Of a stretch of DNA of 39,726 bases, positions 17,291 to 24,912 are shown in pieces. The notes under the pieces were generated by a model. That model did not search any database. It was not told where the DNA came from and was given only the letters and a program-made list of their open reading frames with translations. The position numbers were made by a program, and so were the translations under genes. The stretch's first letter is position 1. Every line of letters starts with the position of its first letter. This stretch comes from JBPCRW01 sp050996405 (GTDB lineage: Bacteria; Acidobacteriota; Blastocatellia; Pyrinomonadales; Pyrinomonadaceae), in assembly GCA_050996405.1 (NCBI GenBank), contig JBPCRW010000186.1, positions 1 to 39,726 of the forward strand. The letters run 5' to 3'.

Positions 17291-18940
17291 ATGAAAAGAA
17301 TAATCAAAGCTCCGACAGGAACAAATTTAACCTGTAAAAACTGGCTTATCGAAGCTGCGTATCGAATGATTCAAAATAATCTCGACCCGGAAGTCGCGTT
17401 CGACCCCGACAATTTAATTGTTTATGGGGGGCGCGGCAAAGCGGCGCGTAATTGGGAAAGTTTTGACGCGATTCTGGAAAGTTTGAAAAATCTCGAAGAA
17501 GACGAAACGCTGCTCGTGCAATCGGGAAAGCCGGTCGGTATTTTCAAAACGCACGCGGACGCGCCGCGAGTTTTGATTGCGAATACAAACATCGTTCCGC
17601 ACTGGGCGACGCAGGAAAATTTCGATAAATACGAGCGGATGGGCTTGATGATGTATGGACAAATGACGGCGGGTAGTTGGATTTACATCGGCACGCAGGG
17701 AATTTTGCAGGGAACTTATGAAACTTTCGGAAGTCTGGCGCGGCAAAACGGTTGGGAAAATCTCGCGGGAAAATTTGTTTTGACGGCGGGCTTGGGCGAG
17801 ATGGGTGGAGCGCAGGCGCAGGCAATAACTTTTAACGGCGGCGTTGGTCTGCTGGTCGAAGTTGACCGTTGGCGGATTGATAGAAGACTGCAATTGAAAC
17901 AGGTTGATTTGGCGACGGAAAATCTAGATGAAGCACTGCAAATGGTCAAGGAATTTACAGCGAAAAAGCAGGCGAAATCAATCGCGCTTTTGGGCAACGC
18001 GGCGGAAGTTCACTGGCAGATTTTAGAAAAGGAAATTATTCCCGATGTCGTCACCGACCAAACATCAGCGCACGACGTTTTATACGGTTACATTCCCGTT
18101 GGTCTTTCAATCGAACAGGCAGACGAACTCAGGAAATCAAATCAGTCCGAATATGAAAAACGCGCAATGGATTCGATGGCGCGGCACGTTCGCGCGATGC
18201 TCGAATTTCAGCGCAAGGGCGCAACAGTTTTCGATTACGGAAATAATTTACGCCAGCGTGCAAAAGATGCGGGCGTGGAAAACGCCTTTGATTATCCGGG
18301 TTTTGTTCCCATTTATATTCGCCCGCTGTTCTGCGAAGGCAAAGGTCCGTTTCGCTGGGTTGCGTTGTCGGGCGAAAAGGAAGACATCTACAAAACCGAC
18401 GAAGCGATAATGAATCTGTTTCCCGACAACGACCATTTGACGCGCTGGCTGACAATGGCACAGGAACAAGTTGCCTTTCAAGGTTTGCCCGCGAGAATCT
18501 GCTGGCTCGGCTACGGCGAACGCGCCAAAGCCGGACTGAAATTAAACGAAATGGTGGCGAGCGGCGAACTCAAAGCACCGATTGTCATCGGACGCGACCA
18601 TTTGGATTGCGGCTCGGTAGCGAGTCCGAACCGCGAAACCGAAGCGATGAAAGACGGCTCGGATGCCATTGCTGATTGGGTTTATCTCAATGCGATGATA
18701 AACGCCGTCGGCGGCGCGACGTGGGTTTCAGTTCATCAAGGCGGCGGGGTCGGCATCGGTTATTCGCTTCACGCCGGACAAGCCATCGTCGCCGACGGCA
18801 CGCCCGAAGCGGCGAAACGTATTGAAAGAGTTTTAACCACCGACCCTGAAATGGGCGTGATTCGCCACGCCGACGCGGGTTACGAAAAAGCGATTGAATT
18901 TGCGAAAGAAAATAATGTGAAAATTCCGATACTCAAATAA
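17291..18940 (+). CDS. hutU: Urocanate hydratase
   Basis: The 549-residue product performs the second step of histidine degradation, urocanate to imidazolonepropionate, using tightly bound NAD+. Family blocks present are GGRGKAARNWESFD, GQMTAGSWIYIGTQGI, the nucleotide-binding LTAGLGEMGGAQAQA, DQTSAHDVLYGYIP and the active-site cysteine in GRDHLDCGSVASPNRETE, with HQGGGVGIGYS near the end. Length fits the family. The start has no clear ribosome site. hutU is separated by some 18 kb from hutI and hutH, which lie at the other end of the window. A strong terminator follows. Confidence 0.97.
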   Translation: MKRIIKAPTGTNLTCKNWLIEAAYRMIQNNLDPEVAFDPDNLIVYGGRGKAARNWESFDAILESLKNLEEDETLLVQSGKPVGIFKTHADAPRVLIANTNIVPHWATQENFDKYERMGLMMYGQMTAGSWIYIGTQGILQGTYETFGSLARQNGWENLAGKFVLTAGLGEMGGAQAQAITFNGGVGLLVEVDRWRIDRRLQLKQVDLATENLDEALQMVKEFTAKKQAKSIALLGNAAEVHWQILEKEIIPDVVTDQTSAHDVLYGYIPVGLSIEQADELRKSNQSEYEKRAMDSMARHVRAMLEFQRKGATVFDYGNNLRQRAKDAGVENAFDYPGFVPIYIRPLFCEGKGPFRWVALSGEKEDIYKTDEAIMNLFPDNDHLTRWLTMAQEQVAFQGLPARICWLGYGERAKAGLKLNEMVASGELKAPIVIGRDHLDCGSVASPNRETEAMKDGSDAIADWVYLNAMINAVGGATWVSVHQGGGVGIGYSLHAGQAIVADGTPEAAKRIERVLTTDPEMGVIRHADAGYEKAIEFAKENNVKIPILK

Positions 18941-18941
18941 A

Positions 18942-18998
18942 TTTGACAGGAATAAGGATGCCAGGTCATCACGCTTTCGGCATTCTTTTCCTGTCAAA
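18942..18998. terminator. Bidirectional terminator between hutU and the DoxX-like gene
   Basis: TTTGACAGG (18942-18950) pairs with CCTGTCAAA (18990-18998), and the inner part ATGCC/GGCAT pairs again around the loop, giving a long interrupted hairpin. It sits between convergent genes. There is no strong T-run, so it could act partly as an RNA-stabilising structure. Confidence 0.65.
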
Positions 18999-19008
18999 CA
19001 GTCTGAAA

Positions 19009-19443
19009 TTATTTCGCAAATTTGTGGCTCAAACGCGCCAATGCGAACGCGCCTAACGAAAGTCCCAAATCGCGCAGTGCCACATCGTAATAATCCGGAA
19101 TCGTTAAAAGATTTACGATGATAAGCAAAAGCCAAACGCCGATAATATATGCGAAAATCTTCGGTTTCAGGAAAACTCCGATGCCCGCGATGATTTCGAT
19201 TACGCCGATGACCCTCATAAAAATATGCCCGTTTCCGCCTAAAATTTGATTGGCGAAAGGCGACAGATATTTATCCCAATCCGTCAGCAAATGAAAGAAT
19301 TTATCCACGCCCGCAACTATCGGCGCGACCGTAAAAGCGAATCTCAAAATCTGAAATGCCTGATAGCCGTAAACGTCCGTTGTTTTTTCGGCGTTATCAG
19401 CAACCGCCGCTTCTGATGCAAAATCTTTTGCCGTTGTCTCCAT
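19009..19443 (-). CDS. DoxX-like membrane protein
   Basis: The 144-residue product has a polar N-terminus of about 25 residues and four membrane helices (about residues 28-45, 70-90, 95-113 and 122-138). The pattern RFAFTVAPIVAGVDKF, then FMRVIGVIEIIAGIGVFLKP resembles the DoxX/SURF4-like group. The function is unknown; relatives are linked to redox balance. AAGGAG lies before the start on the minus strand. It is divergent from the HTH regulator at 19576 across a 132-base region carrying AATAAGT half-sites, so control by that regulator is likely. Confidence 0.75.
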   Translation of the reverse strand: METTAKDFASEAAVADNAEKTTDVYGYQAFQILRFAFTVAPIVAGVDKFFHLLTDWDKYLSPFANQILGGNGHIFMRVIGVIEIIAGIGVFLKPKIFAYIIGVWLLLIIVNLLTIPDYYDVALRDLGLSLGAFALARLSHKFAK

Positions 19444-19511
19444 TGTTTTTTCTCCTTGAAAATAAATTTTACCGTCGAAAAACTGTTAGAAAAAAGCGTA
19501 ATTCAATTGGC

Positions 19512-19543
19512 GCAATAAGTCAACAAACTTATTAACTTATTGC
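19512..19543. promoter_or_regulatory. Three-half-site operator overlapping the regulator promoter
   Basis: GCAATAAGT (19512-19520) is the exact reverse complement of ACTTATTGC (19535-19543), and a further ACTTATT lies between them (19527-19533). The right half-site overlaps the -35 hexamer TTGCAT (19540-19545) of the gene starting at 19576. A protein bound here would repress that promoter and could also control the divergent DoxX-like gene. The binding protein is inferred to be the product of the adjacent regulator gene. Confidence 0.6.
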
Positions 19544-19576
19544 ATTGTAAATTTAATTTCTGCTACAATGCCGCTA
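19540..19576 (+). promoter_or_regulatory. Promoter giving a probably leaderless transcript
   Basis: TTGCAT (19540-19545), an 18-base spacer and TACAAT (19564-19569) form a good sigma-70-type promoter. Only six bases separate the -10 hexamer from the ATG at 19576, so transcription should start at or next to the start codon. Confidence 0.6.
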
Positions 19577-20202
19577 TGAAAATCACCGAAAAATTTTTTG
19601 ACAGCACGCGCGGACGCATCGTCGCGCTTTTACGCGGCAAAACAGGAACTGTCAACGAATTAGCTCATCAATTGAGTTTGACGGATAATGCCGTGCGCGC
19701 GCATTTGCTTAGTCTTGAGCGCGACCGTCTGGTGCGCCGGTCGGGATTGCGGCGCGGACATCGAAAACCGCATTTTTCATACGAATTAACGGAAGAATCC
19801 GAACGTCTTTTTCCGAAAGCATACGACACTTTGCTGAACGGATTGATTACCGTGCTGAAAAGAAAATTTTCACGCAAGGAGTTGAAAAACGCGCTTCGCC
19901 AAGTCGGGATTTCGCTGGCAGACGGCGAAAAGTCCGCTCGTTTGGATGAAAATCTGGAGAGCCGCGCGGAAAGAGCTTTGGAAGTTTTAAACATTCTCGG
20001 CGGCGCAGCCGAAATTGCTAAAGAAAATGATAAAGTAATTGTTCAAAGCAAAAGTTGTCCGTTGGCGGCGGTCGTGGCGGAACACTCCGAAGCGTGTCAA
20101 ATCGCCGAAGCATTGGTTGCCGAAATTACCGGCGCAAAAGTTACGGAACAATGCGAAAAAACGCCTTTCCCGCGCTGTCGTTTTGAAATTTCTGAAGTAT
20201 AA
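19576..20202 (+). CDS. HTH regulator with C-terminal cysteine cluster (SufR/ArsR-like)
   Basis: The 208-residue product has an N-terminal winged helix (residues ~5-75: RGRIVALLRGKTGTVNELAH, LTDNAVRAHLLSLERDRLV) and a middle helical domain. The C-terminal region carries cysteines in SKSCPLAAV, SEACQIAEAL, TEQCEK and PRCRFEI. That spacing resembles SufR-type regulators that sense Fe-S clusters, though key residues differ, so the ligand could be a metal or redox signal. The ATG at 19576 fits a leaderless message and removes a short upstream extension. It sits just ahead of hemA and divergent from the DoxX-like gene; control of heme genes is a guess. Confidence 0.85.
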   Translation: MKITEKFFDSTRGRIVALLRGKTGTVNELAHQLSLTDNAVRAHLLSLERDRLVRRSGLRRGHRKPHFSYELTEESERLFPKAYDTLLNGLITVLKRKFSRKELKNALRQVGISLADGEKSARLDENLESRAERALEVLNILGGAAEIAKENDKVIVQSKSCPLAAVVAEHSEACQIAEALVAEITGAKVTEQCEKTPFPRCRFEISEV

Positions 20203-20320
20203 AAGAAATAAAAACTCGAAGCCGAAGAAAATCGAAAGAACTATCAGAACCCGGCGGGAAATAAAATTTAAGCCGGTTAATTCATCCGCATTTATAAATG
20301 ATTCTAATTAAATAGTTGTT

Positions 20321-20393
20321 CGGTATTTATCAGATGCTTTCTTACAATACCGGAAAATTTTTGTATAATGAATTTATTACCGGCGAAAATTCG
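20321..20393. promoter_or_regulatory. hemA upstream region with repeated ACCGG half-sites and -10 box
   Basis: CGGTATT (20321-20327) and AATACCG (20346-20352) are an exact inverted repeat. A further ATTACCGG lies at 20386-20393. Between the second and third sites is TATAAT (20374-20379), the only good -10 hexamer ahead of hemA; no convincing -35 hexamer accompanies it, as expected for an activated promoter. The start codon is about 58 bases downstream of the -10. The factor is unknown. Confidence 0.45.
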
Positions 20394-20436
20394 TATTTGA
20401 AAGCTGATAAATTAGAACGAGAGGATTAGTAATCGC

Positions 20437-21699
20437 TTGAAACAAATTGACGACCAGCAACTGCTGTTTGCCTTTGGAATCAACCACAAGACAGCACCGA
20501 TTGAGGTCAGAGAAAAACTTTATATTCACGACGAAGAGATTCCGCCGTTGATTTCCGTTTTAAAGGAAACTTTGTCGGAATGCGTGATTTTGTCAACGTG
20601 CAACCGCACGGAGATTTACGGCGTTTGCCGTTCGGCGGATGTCGATTTGGATTTTTACAAAAACCTCGTCATCGAATTTAAAAATGCTTCGGAAATCGTC
20701 AAAAGGGAACATTTTTTTACGTTCATTTCCTGCGCCGCGTGCCAGCAATTGTTCAGCGTGGCGACGAGCGTCGATTCAAAAATCATCGGCGACACGCAGA
20801 TTTTGCAGCAATTAAAAAACGCTTATCACACGGCGAAAGATTTGAACGCGACGGGCAGAATTTTAAATCAGCTTTCGCAGCGCGCTTTTAAAATCGGCAA
20901 AAAGGCTTATACGGAAACCGCCATTCATCGCGGCGCGGTTTCGATAAGTTTGGCGGCGGTCGAACTGGCGGTTGAAACTTTCGACTCGCTTCAAAATAAA
21001 AATATTTTAATCGTCGGCGCGGGCGAAACGGCGAAACTGACCGCCGAATGCCTGTTGAAACGACAGGTCGGCAAAATTTATATCACCAACCGCACGCGCT
21101 CGCACGCCGGAGAACTTCTGGAAAATTTATCCAAAACGCATCGTTTTGAAAGTGAAATTATTGATTTTGATAATTTCAAAAATCACCTCAACGAAATTGA
21201 CATTGTGATTAGTTCGACGAGCGCGCCCACACCCGTTTTGAACAAAAAGAATTTTGCCAATCAGACGAATAAAATTCTGTTAATCGACATTGCGATTCCA
21301 CGCGACATTGCGCCGGACGCTGCCGAAAACGCGAATGTCGTGCTGAAAAATATTGACGATTTACGTGCGATTGTTGATCGCAATTTTGAACGCCGGACGC
21401 AGGATTTGCCGCGCGTCAAAAAAATTATTATGAAGGAAATGGGCGAATTTCTGACCTGGTATTATTCGCTGCCGCTGCTGCCGGTTTTGCAGAAAACTTA
21501 TGCAAAACCCGACCGCGCGACCGTCGTCGAAATCTTGAAAATCAAAGATTTTCTCGTCAAGAATGTTTCCGAGCTTCACAAACTGGCGATGCAGAGCAAG
21601 GGAAACGCGGCGGATGATTTGCAGAATCACATCCGGCTGGTCGAAAAACTCCAATCTATGAAAACGGCGGCGTTTGAGGTTTTCGATGCCCGAACGTAA
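20437..21699 (+). CDS. hemA: Glutamyl-tRNA reductase
   Basis: The 420-residue product reduces glutamyl-tRNA(Glu) to glutamate-1-semialdehyde with NADPH, the first committed step of C5-pathway heme synthesis. FAFGINHKTAPIEVREK starts the catalytic domain, with nucleophile C55 in VILSTCNRTEIYG. DTQILQQLKNAY follows, then the NADPH domain with IVGAGETAKL and ITNRTRSHAGEL, and a helical dimerisation tail. The start is TTG; no in-frame ATG lies between it and the first conserved strand, and GAGGA (20421-20425) is placed 11 bases upstream. This opens the heme operon; hemC overlaps its end by 14 bases. Confidence 0.95.
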   Translation: MKQIDDQQLLFAFGINHKTAPIEVREKLYIHDEEIPPLISVLKETLSECVILSTCNRTEIYGVCRSADVDLDFYKNLVIEFKNASEIVKREHFFTFISCAACQQLFSVATSVDSKIIGDTQILQQLKNAYHTAKDLNATGRILNQLSQRAFKIGKKAYTETAIHRGAVSISLAAVELAVETFDSLQNKNILIVGAGETAKLTAECLLKRQVGKIYITNRTRSHAGELLENLSKTHRFESEIIDFDNFKNHLNEIDIVISSTSAPTPVLNKKNFANQTNKILLIDIAIPRDIAPDAAENANVVLKNIDDLRAIVDRNFERRTQDLPRVKKIIMKEMGEFLTWYYSLPLLPVLQKTYAKPDRATVVEILKIKDFLVKNVSELHKLAMQSKGNAADDLQNHIRLVEKLQSMKTAAFEVFDART

Positions 21700-22642
21700 A
21701 TTTATTATCGGCTCGCGCGGTTCGGAACTCGCTCTCCAGCAAACTAATTTCGTTAAAACCACGCTTGAAAAACACTTTCCCAAAATCAATTTAGAAATCA
21801 AAATCATCAAAACGACGGGCGATAAACTGCTCGATGTCGCACTGGCGAAAATCGGTGATAAAGGTTTATTCACGAGACAAATCGAAAACGCTTTATTAAA
21901 TAGCGAAATTGATTTGGCGGTTCACAGCCTGAAGGATTTGCAGACCGTTCAGCCGCAAGGTTTAATTATCGGCGCAGTTTCAAAACGCGAAATGCCGAAT
22001 GATGTTTTAATCAGCAAAAAATACGCTTCGATTGACGAATTGCCAAAAGGCGCGAAAGTGGCGACGGGAAGCCTGCGGCGCAGAAGCCAGCTTCTTCATT
22101 ACCGTCCTGATTTACAGATTTCGGAGATTCGAGGCAACGTTCCGACGCGCCTGAAAAAATTTGCCGAATCCGATTTAGACGCGATGATACTGGCATTTGC
22201 AGGCGTTCATCGGTTGAATCTCGATGAATATATCGCGCAGATAATTCCGTTTGAAATTATGCTTCCAGCAGTTGGGCAAGGCGCGTTGGCGGTTGAAATC
22301 CGCGAAAACGATTTGGAATTAAAAAAGTTTTTGAAAGTTTTAAACGATGCGGAAATGCAATTTTGCGCGACTGCCGAACGCGCGTTTTTGCGCCGTCTCG
22401 AAGGCGGCTGCCAAGTTCCGATTGGCGCGAACGCGATTTTGAAAGACGAAAAAATTTATCTCGAAGGAATGGTTGGAAATCTGGACGGAAGCGTAAATTT
22501 GCGCGAAAAGATTTTGGGCAAAAAGACGGACGCGGAAAATTTAGGCAAACGTCTGGCGCGAATTTTAATTGACAAAGGCGCGAATGAAATTCTGGAAAAA
22601 ACCCGCGAAAAAATTGAAAGCGTTAGGGAAGAAATCATCTGA
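21686..22642 (+). CDS. hemC: Porphobilinogen deaminase (hydroxymethylbilane synthase)
   Basis: The 318-residue product joins four porphobilinogen units. Seen are FIIGSRGSELALQQT, DLAVHSLKDLQT with the catalytic aspartate region, TGSLRRRSQLL, IRGNVPTRLKK and C242 in LEGGCQVPIGA, which carries the dipyrromethane cofactor. The ATG at 21686 lies inside the end of hemA, and the stop TGA shares its last base with the hemD start, so the three are translationally coupled. Length is normal. Confidence 0.96.
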   Translation: MPERKFIIGSRGSELALQQTNFVKTTLEKHFPKINLEIKIIKTTGDKLLDVALAKIGDKGLFTRQIENALLNSEIDLAVHSLKDLQTVQPQGLIIGAVSKREMPNDVLISKKYASIDELPKGAKVATGSLRRRSQLLHYRPDLQISEIRGNVPTRLKKFAESDLDAMILAFAGVHRLNLDEYIAQIIPFEIMLPAVGQGALAVEIRENDLELKKFLKVLNDAEMQFCATAERAFLRRLEGGCQVPIGANAILKDEKIYLEGMVGNLDGSVNLREKILGKKTDAENLGKRLARILIDKGANEILEKTREKIESVREEII

Positions 22643-24468
22643 TGAAAAAAATTCTGGTCATCAGAAAGTTTGATATTTTCAGCGGGATTTTAGCGGAAAA
22701 CAATTATGAAATCGTCAATTTTCCGTTGATAGAAACAAAAACCATTGAAGATTTGAGCGAATTTCAAATGCGGCTTTTGCAGCTTGAAAATTATGACGGA
22801 ATTTTTCTCACCAGCCGACACGCAGCGCGAATTCTGGCGGAAAATCTGCGCGAAAAAAACATAAATTTCAGCGGAAAAATTTATGTTTTGGGAAAGCGCG
22901 GTTTCGATTTATTGAAAAATGAAAATCTCGATTTGTTCTTTGACGAAACGGCAAACACGACGCGCGAAATGCTGGAAAAAATTCCGGCGAAAGATTTAAA
23001 AAACAAACGTTTTTTATTCCTGCGCGGCGAAAAATCTCTGCGTGTTGTGCCTGAATTTCTGGCGAAAATCGCGCCGGTTGACGAAACGATTGTTTATGAA
23101 ACGCAAAAAATTGCGGTCGGAATTGCTAAAATAAAAGCAATCCGCGAAAAGTTTGAAGCAGGAGAAATCATTGCCGCGTGTTTTTTCAGCCCGAGCGCGG
23201 CGGCGAGTTTTATCGAACAATTCGGCGCGAAAATTCTGCATCAAATAAAGGTTGCGACAATTGGAAAGACGACTGCCGAATTTTTTGAAACGCGGAATTT
23301 AAAGGCTGATTTTGTTTCGTCAAAAGCGACGGCAGAAAATTTTGCGTTTGAGTTAATTGAATATTTACAAAATGGAAAATGGAAAATGGAAAATAAAAGA
23401 CAAATTCTTCATTTTCCATTTTCCATTATGAAAGATTCATTATTTATCAGAGCTTGTAAAAAGCAGAAAACAGAGCGAACGCCGGTTTGGATTATGCGAC
23501 AGGCGGGCAGATATTTGCCCGAATATCGCGCGATTCGCCAAAAATACGATTTTTTGACGATGTGCAAAACGCCGGAATTGGCAAGCGAAGTTACCGTTCA
23601 GCCGATTGATATTATCAAAACGGACGCGGCGATTTTGTTTTCCGATATTCTGGTGATTCCCGAAGCGATGGGAATGCGGCTTGAGATTATCGAATCGAAA
23701 GGTCCGGTTTTTGACGAGCCGATTCGCTCGCTTGAACAGATTGAGAAATTGCAAACTGAAAATATCGTCGAGCGGCTCAATTACGTTTTGCAAGCCGTCA
23801 AAATGACGAAGGAAAAATTAAATAATCGCGTTCCTTTGATTGGTTTTTCCGGCTCGCCTTGGACGCTTGCCGCGTATATGGTCGAAGGCTGCGGCTCGAA
23901 AAATTTTGAAATTATTAAGAGTTTTATTTACAACGAACCGCAAGCCGCGCATAAACTTTTACGGATTCTAGCGGATTCGGTAATCGAATATCTAAACGCG
24001 AAAATCCGCGCCGGATGCGATGCCGTGCAGATTTTCGACACTTGGGCTTCGATTCTTTCGCCGACGGATTTTGAAGAATTTTCGCTTTCGTATATTCGAT
24101 ATATTTGTGAAAATCTCGAAACGCGTGGCGCGCCCGTGATTGTTTTTGCGAAAGGCATCAGTTCGTATAAAAATTTGGCGCAACTCGAATGCGACGTTTT
24201 GGGCGTTGATTGGACGCGGAGTATCGGCGACGTTCGCGCGGAAATCGATGGCGGGAAAGCGTTGCAGGGCAACCTCGACCCGACCGTTTTATTTGCGCCG
24301 AAGGAAAAAATCCGCGCGGAAACCGAACGAGTTTTGCAAAGTTACGGGCGCGGCGCGGGACATATTTTCAATCTCGGACACGGCATTACACCGAAAACGC
24401 CGGTTGAAAACGTCAAATATTTTGTCGAATGCGTGAAAGAATTGAGCGCGAAATATCACGCGGAATGA
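22642..24468 (+). CDS. hemDE: Fused uroporphyrinogen-III synthase / uroporphyrinogen decarboxylase
   Basis: One open frame of 608 residues covers two enzymes. Residues 1-243 are HemD: a divergent two-domain fold with FLTSRHAARIL, FLFLRGEKSLR and ACFFSPSAAASFIEQF. Residues 263-608 are a full-length HemE (346 residues): TPVWIMRQAGRYLPEYR, GFSGSPWTLAAYMVEG, QIFDTWASILSP and NLGHGITPKTPVENV. The 19-residue linker (244-262) is encoded by a heptanucleotide hairpin (23373-23425) and has no similarity to either enzyme. HemE could also start at its own ATG (23428), but no ribosome site is present there and it would sit beside the hairpin. The two steps are consecutive, so channelling is possible. Whether one or two polypeptides are made is unproven. 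Confidence 0.92.
   Translation: MKKILVIRKFDIFSGILAENNYEIVNFPLIETKTIEDLSEFQMRLLQLENYDGIFLTSRHAARILAENLREKNINFSGKIYVLGKRGFDLLKNENLDLFFDETANTTREMLEKIPAKDLKNKRFLFLRGEKSLRVVPEFLAKIAPVDETIVYETQKIAVGIAKIKAIREKFEAGEIIAACFFSPSAAASFIEQFGAKILHQIKVATIGKTTAEFFETRNLKADFVSSKATAENFAFELIEYLQNGKWKMENKRQILHFPFSIMKDSLFIRACKKQKTERTPVWIMRQAGRYLPEYRAIRQKYDFLTMCKTPELASEVTVQPIDIIKTDAAILFSDILVIPEAMGMRLEIIESKGPVFDEPIRSLEQIEKLQTENIVERLNYVLQAVKMTKEKLNNRVPLIGFSGSPWTLAAYMVEGCGSKNFEIIKSFIYNEPQAAHKLLRILADSVIEYLNAKIRAGCDAVQIFDTWASILSPTDFEEFSLSYIRYICENLETRGAPVIVFAKGISSYKNLAQLECDVLGVDWTRSIGDVRAEIDGGKALQGNLDPTVLFAPKEKIRAETERVLQSYGRGAGHIFNLGHGITPKTPVENVKYFVECVKELSAKYHAE
23373..23425. repeat. Heptanucleotide hairpin repeat (TGGAAAA type) joining hemD and hemE
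   Basis: Three TGGAAAA units (23373-23393) are followed by a spacer and then TTCTTCA (23405-23411) and two inverted TTTTCCA units (23412-23425), all the latter in seven-base phase. The HemE ATG follows two bases later. The repeat is translated in frame as the linker between HemD and HemE. Confidence 0.85.
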
Positions 24469-24473
24469 GGAGA

Positions 24474-24511
24474 TTAGTCACGAACAAACACGAAAAAGGC
24501 ACGAAATAAGA
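24474..24511 (+). repeat. CACGAA repeat, left copy of element 1
   Basis: Three CACGAA units occur at about ten-base intervals after TTAGT. The copy begins six bases after the hemE stop codon and pairs with 24862-24900. Confidence 0.85.
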
Positions 24512-24528
24512 AAAAGACAAAATTAAAT

Positions 24529-24819
24529 ATGCGTCGGTTACTAAGCAAGCCACCTAAAGGAATCAACTATGAAGTCATCGGTCATCTCACTCGCGCTACG
24601 ATAAATACTACTGATGACTACGAGCCATTCGCGTTTGTTCCTTATCGAGCTTACTATTGTCCTGTTTGCGGAGAAGATGTGGGCGCAGAAGGACACATAG
24701 CAGTAGTTCTCGCGTTGGAGTTTGCTAACGGTGAAAAGCATAACTTTGTTGCTTGGTCGCACAAAAAATGCTTTGAAAAATGTATTGAAACTAAAGAATT
24801 AGATGCAGATTTAGAATGA
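24529..24819 (+). CDS. Small zinc-finger-like protein of unknown function
   Basis: The 96-residue product is not recognised. YYCPVCGED (residues ~42-50) and WSHKKCFEKC (~77-86) give a CxxC plus HxxC arrangement that could bind one zinc ion in a treble-clef-like fold. There is no signal peptide. The ribosome site is weak. It lies inside the heme operon, enclosed by inverted CACGAA repeats, and its codon use is less GCG-rich than that of hemE or hemN, which suggests later arrival. A link with heme metabolism is not supported by anything except position. Confidence 0.7.
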   Translation: MRRLLSKPPKGINYEVIGHLTRATINTTDDYEPFAFVPYRAYYCPVCGEDVGAEGHIAVVLALEFANGEKHNFVAWSHKKCFEKCIETKELDADLE

Positions 24820-24861
24820 TTTTTCAAATTCTTTTAGTATCAGGTATTAAACATAATTTAA

Positions 24862-24900
24862 TCTTATTTTCGTGTTTCTTTCGTGTTTGTTCGTGGCTAA
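24862..24900 (-). repeat. CACGAA repeat, right copy of element 1
   Basis: This is the inverted partner of 24474-24511; on the minus strand it reads TTAGCCACGAACAAACACGA and continues with two further ACGAA units. It ends 12 bases before the hemN start. It differs from the right copy at 30485-30522 by about one base over 34. Confidence 0.85.
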
Positions 24901-24912
24901 AAAAATAGTTTT

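Larger units (their letters stand above)
24474..24900. mobile_element. Gene bracketed by 38-bp inverted repeats (candidate cargo element 1)
   Basis: The left end (24474-24511) and the right end (24862-24900) are near-perfect inverted copies of a repeat beginning TTAGYCACGAACAAACACGA. They enclose one small gene (24529-24819) and lie between hemE and hemN. No transposase or obvious target duplication is seen, so this is a candidate only. A second gene is bracketed the same way at 29527-30522. Confidence 0.55.

Noticed and set aside
23428..24468. HemE as a fully separate gene
   Set aside because: The frame is open from hemD with no stop, and the internal ATG lacks a ribosome site; it is kept as an alternative within the fusion entry.
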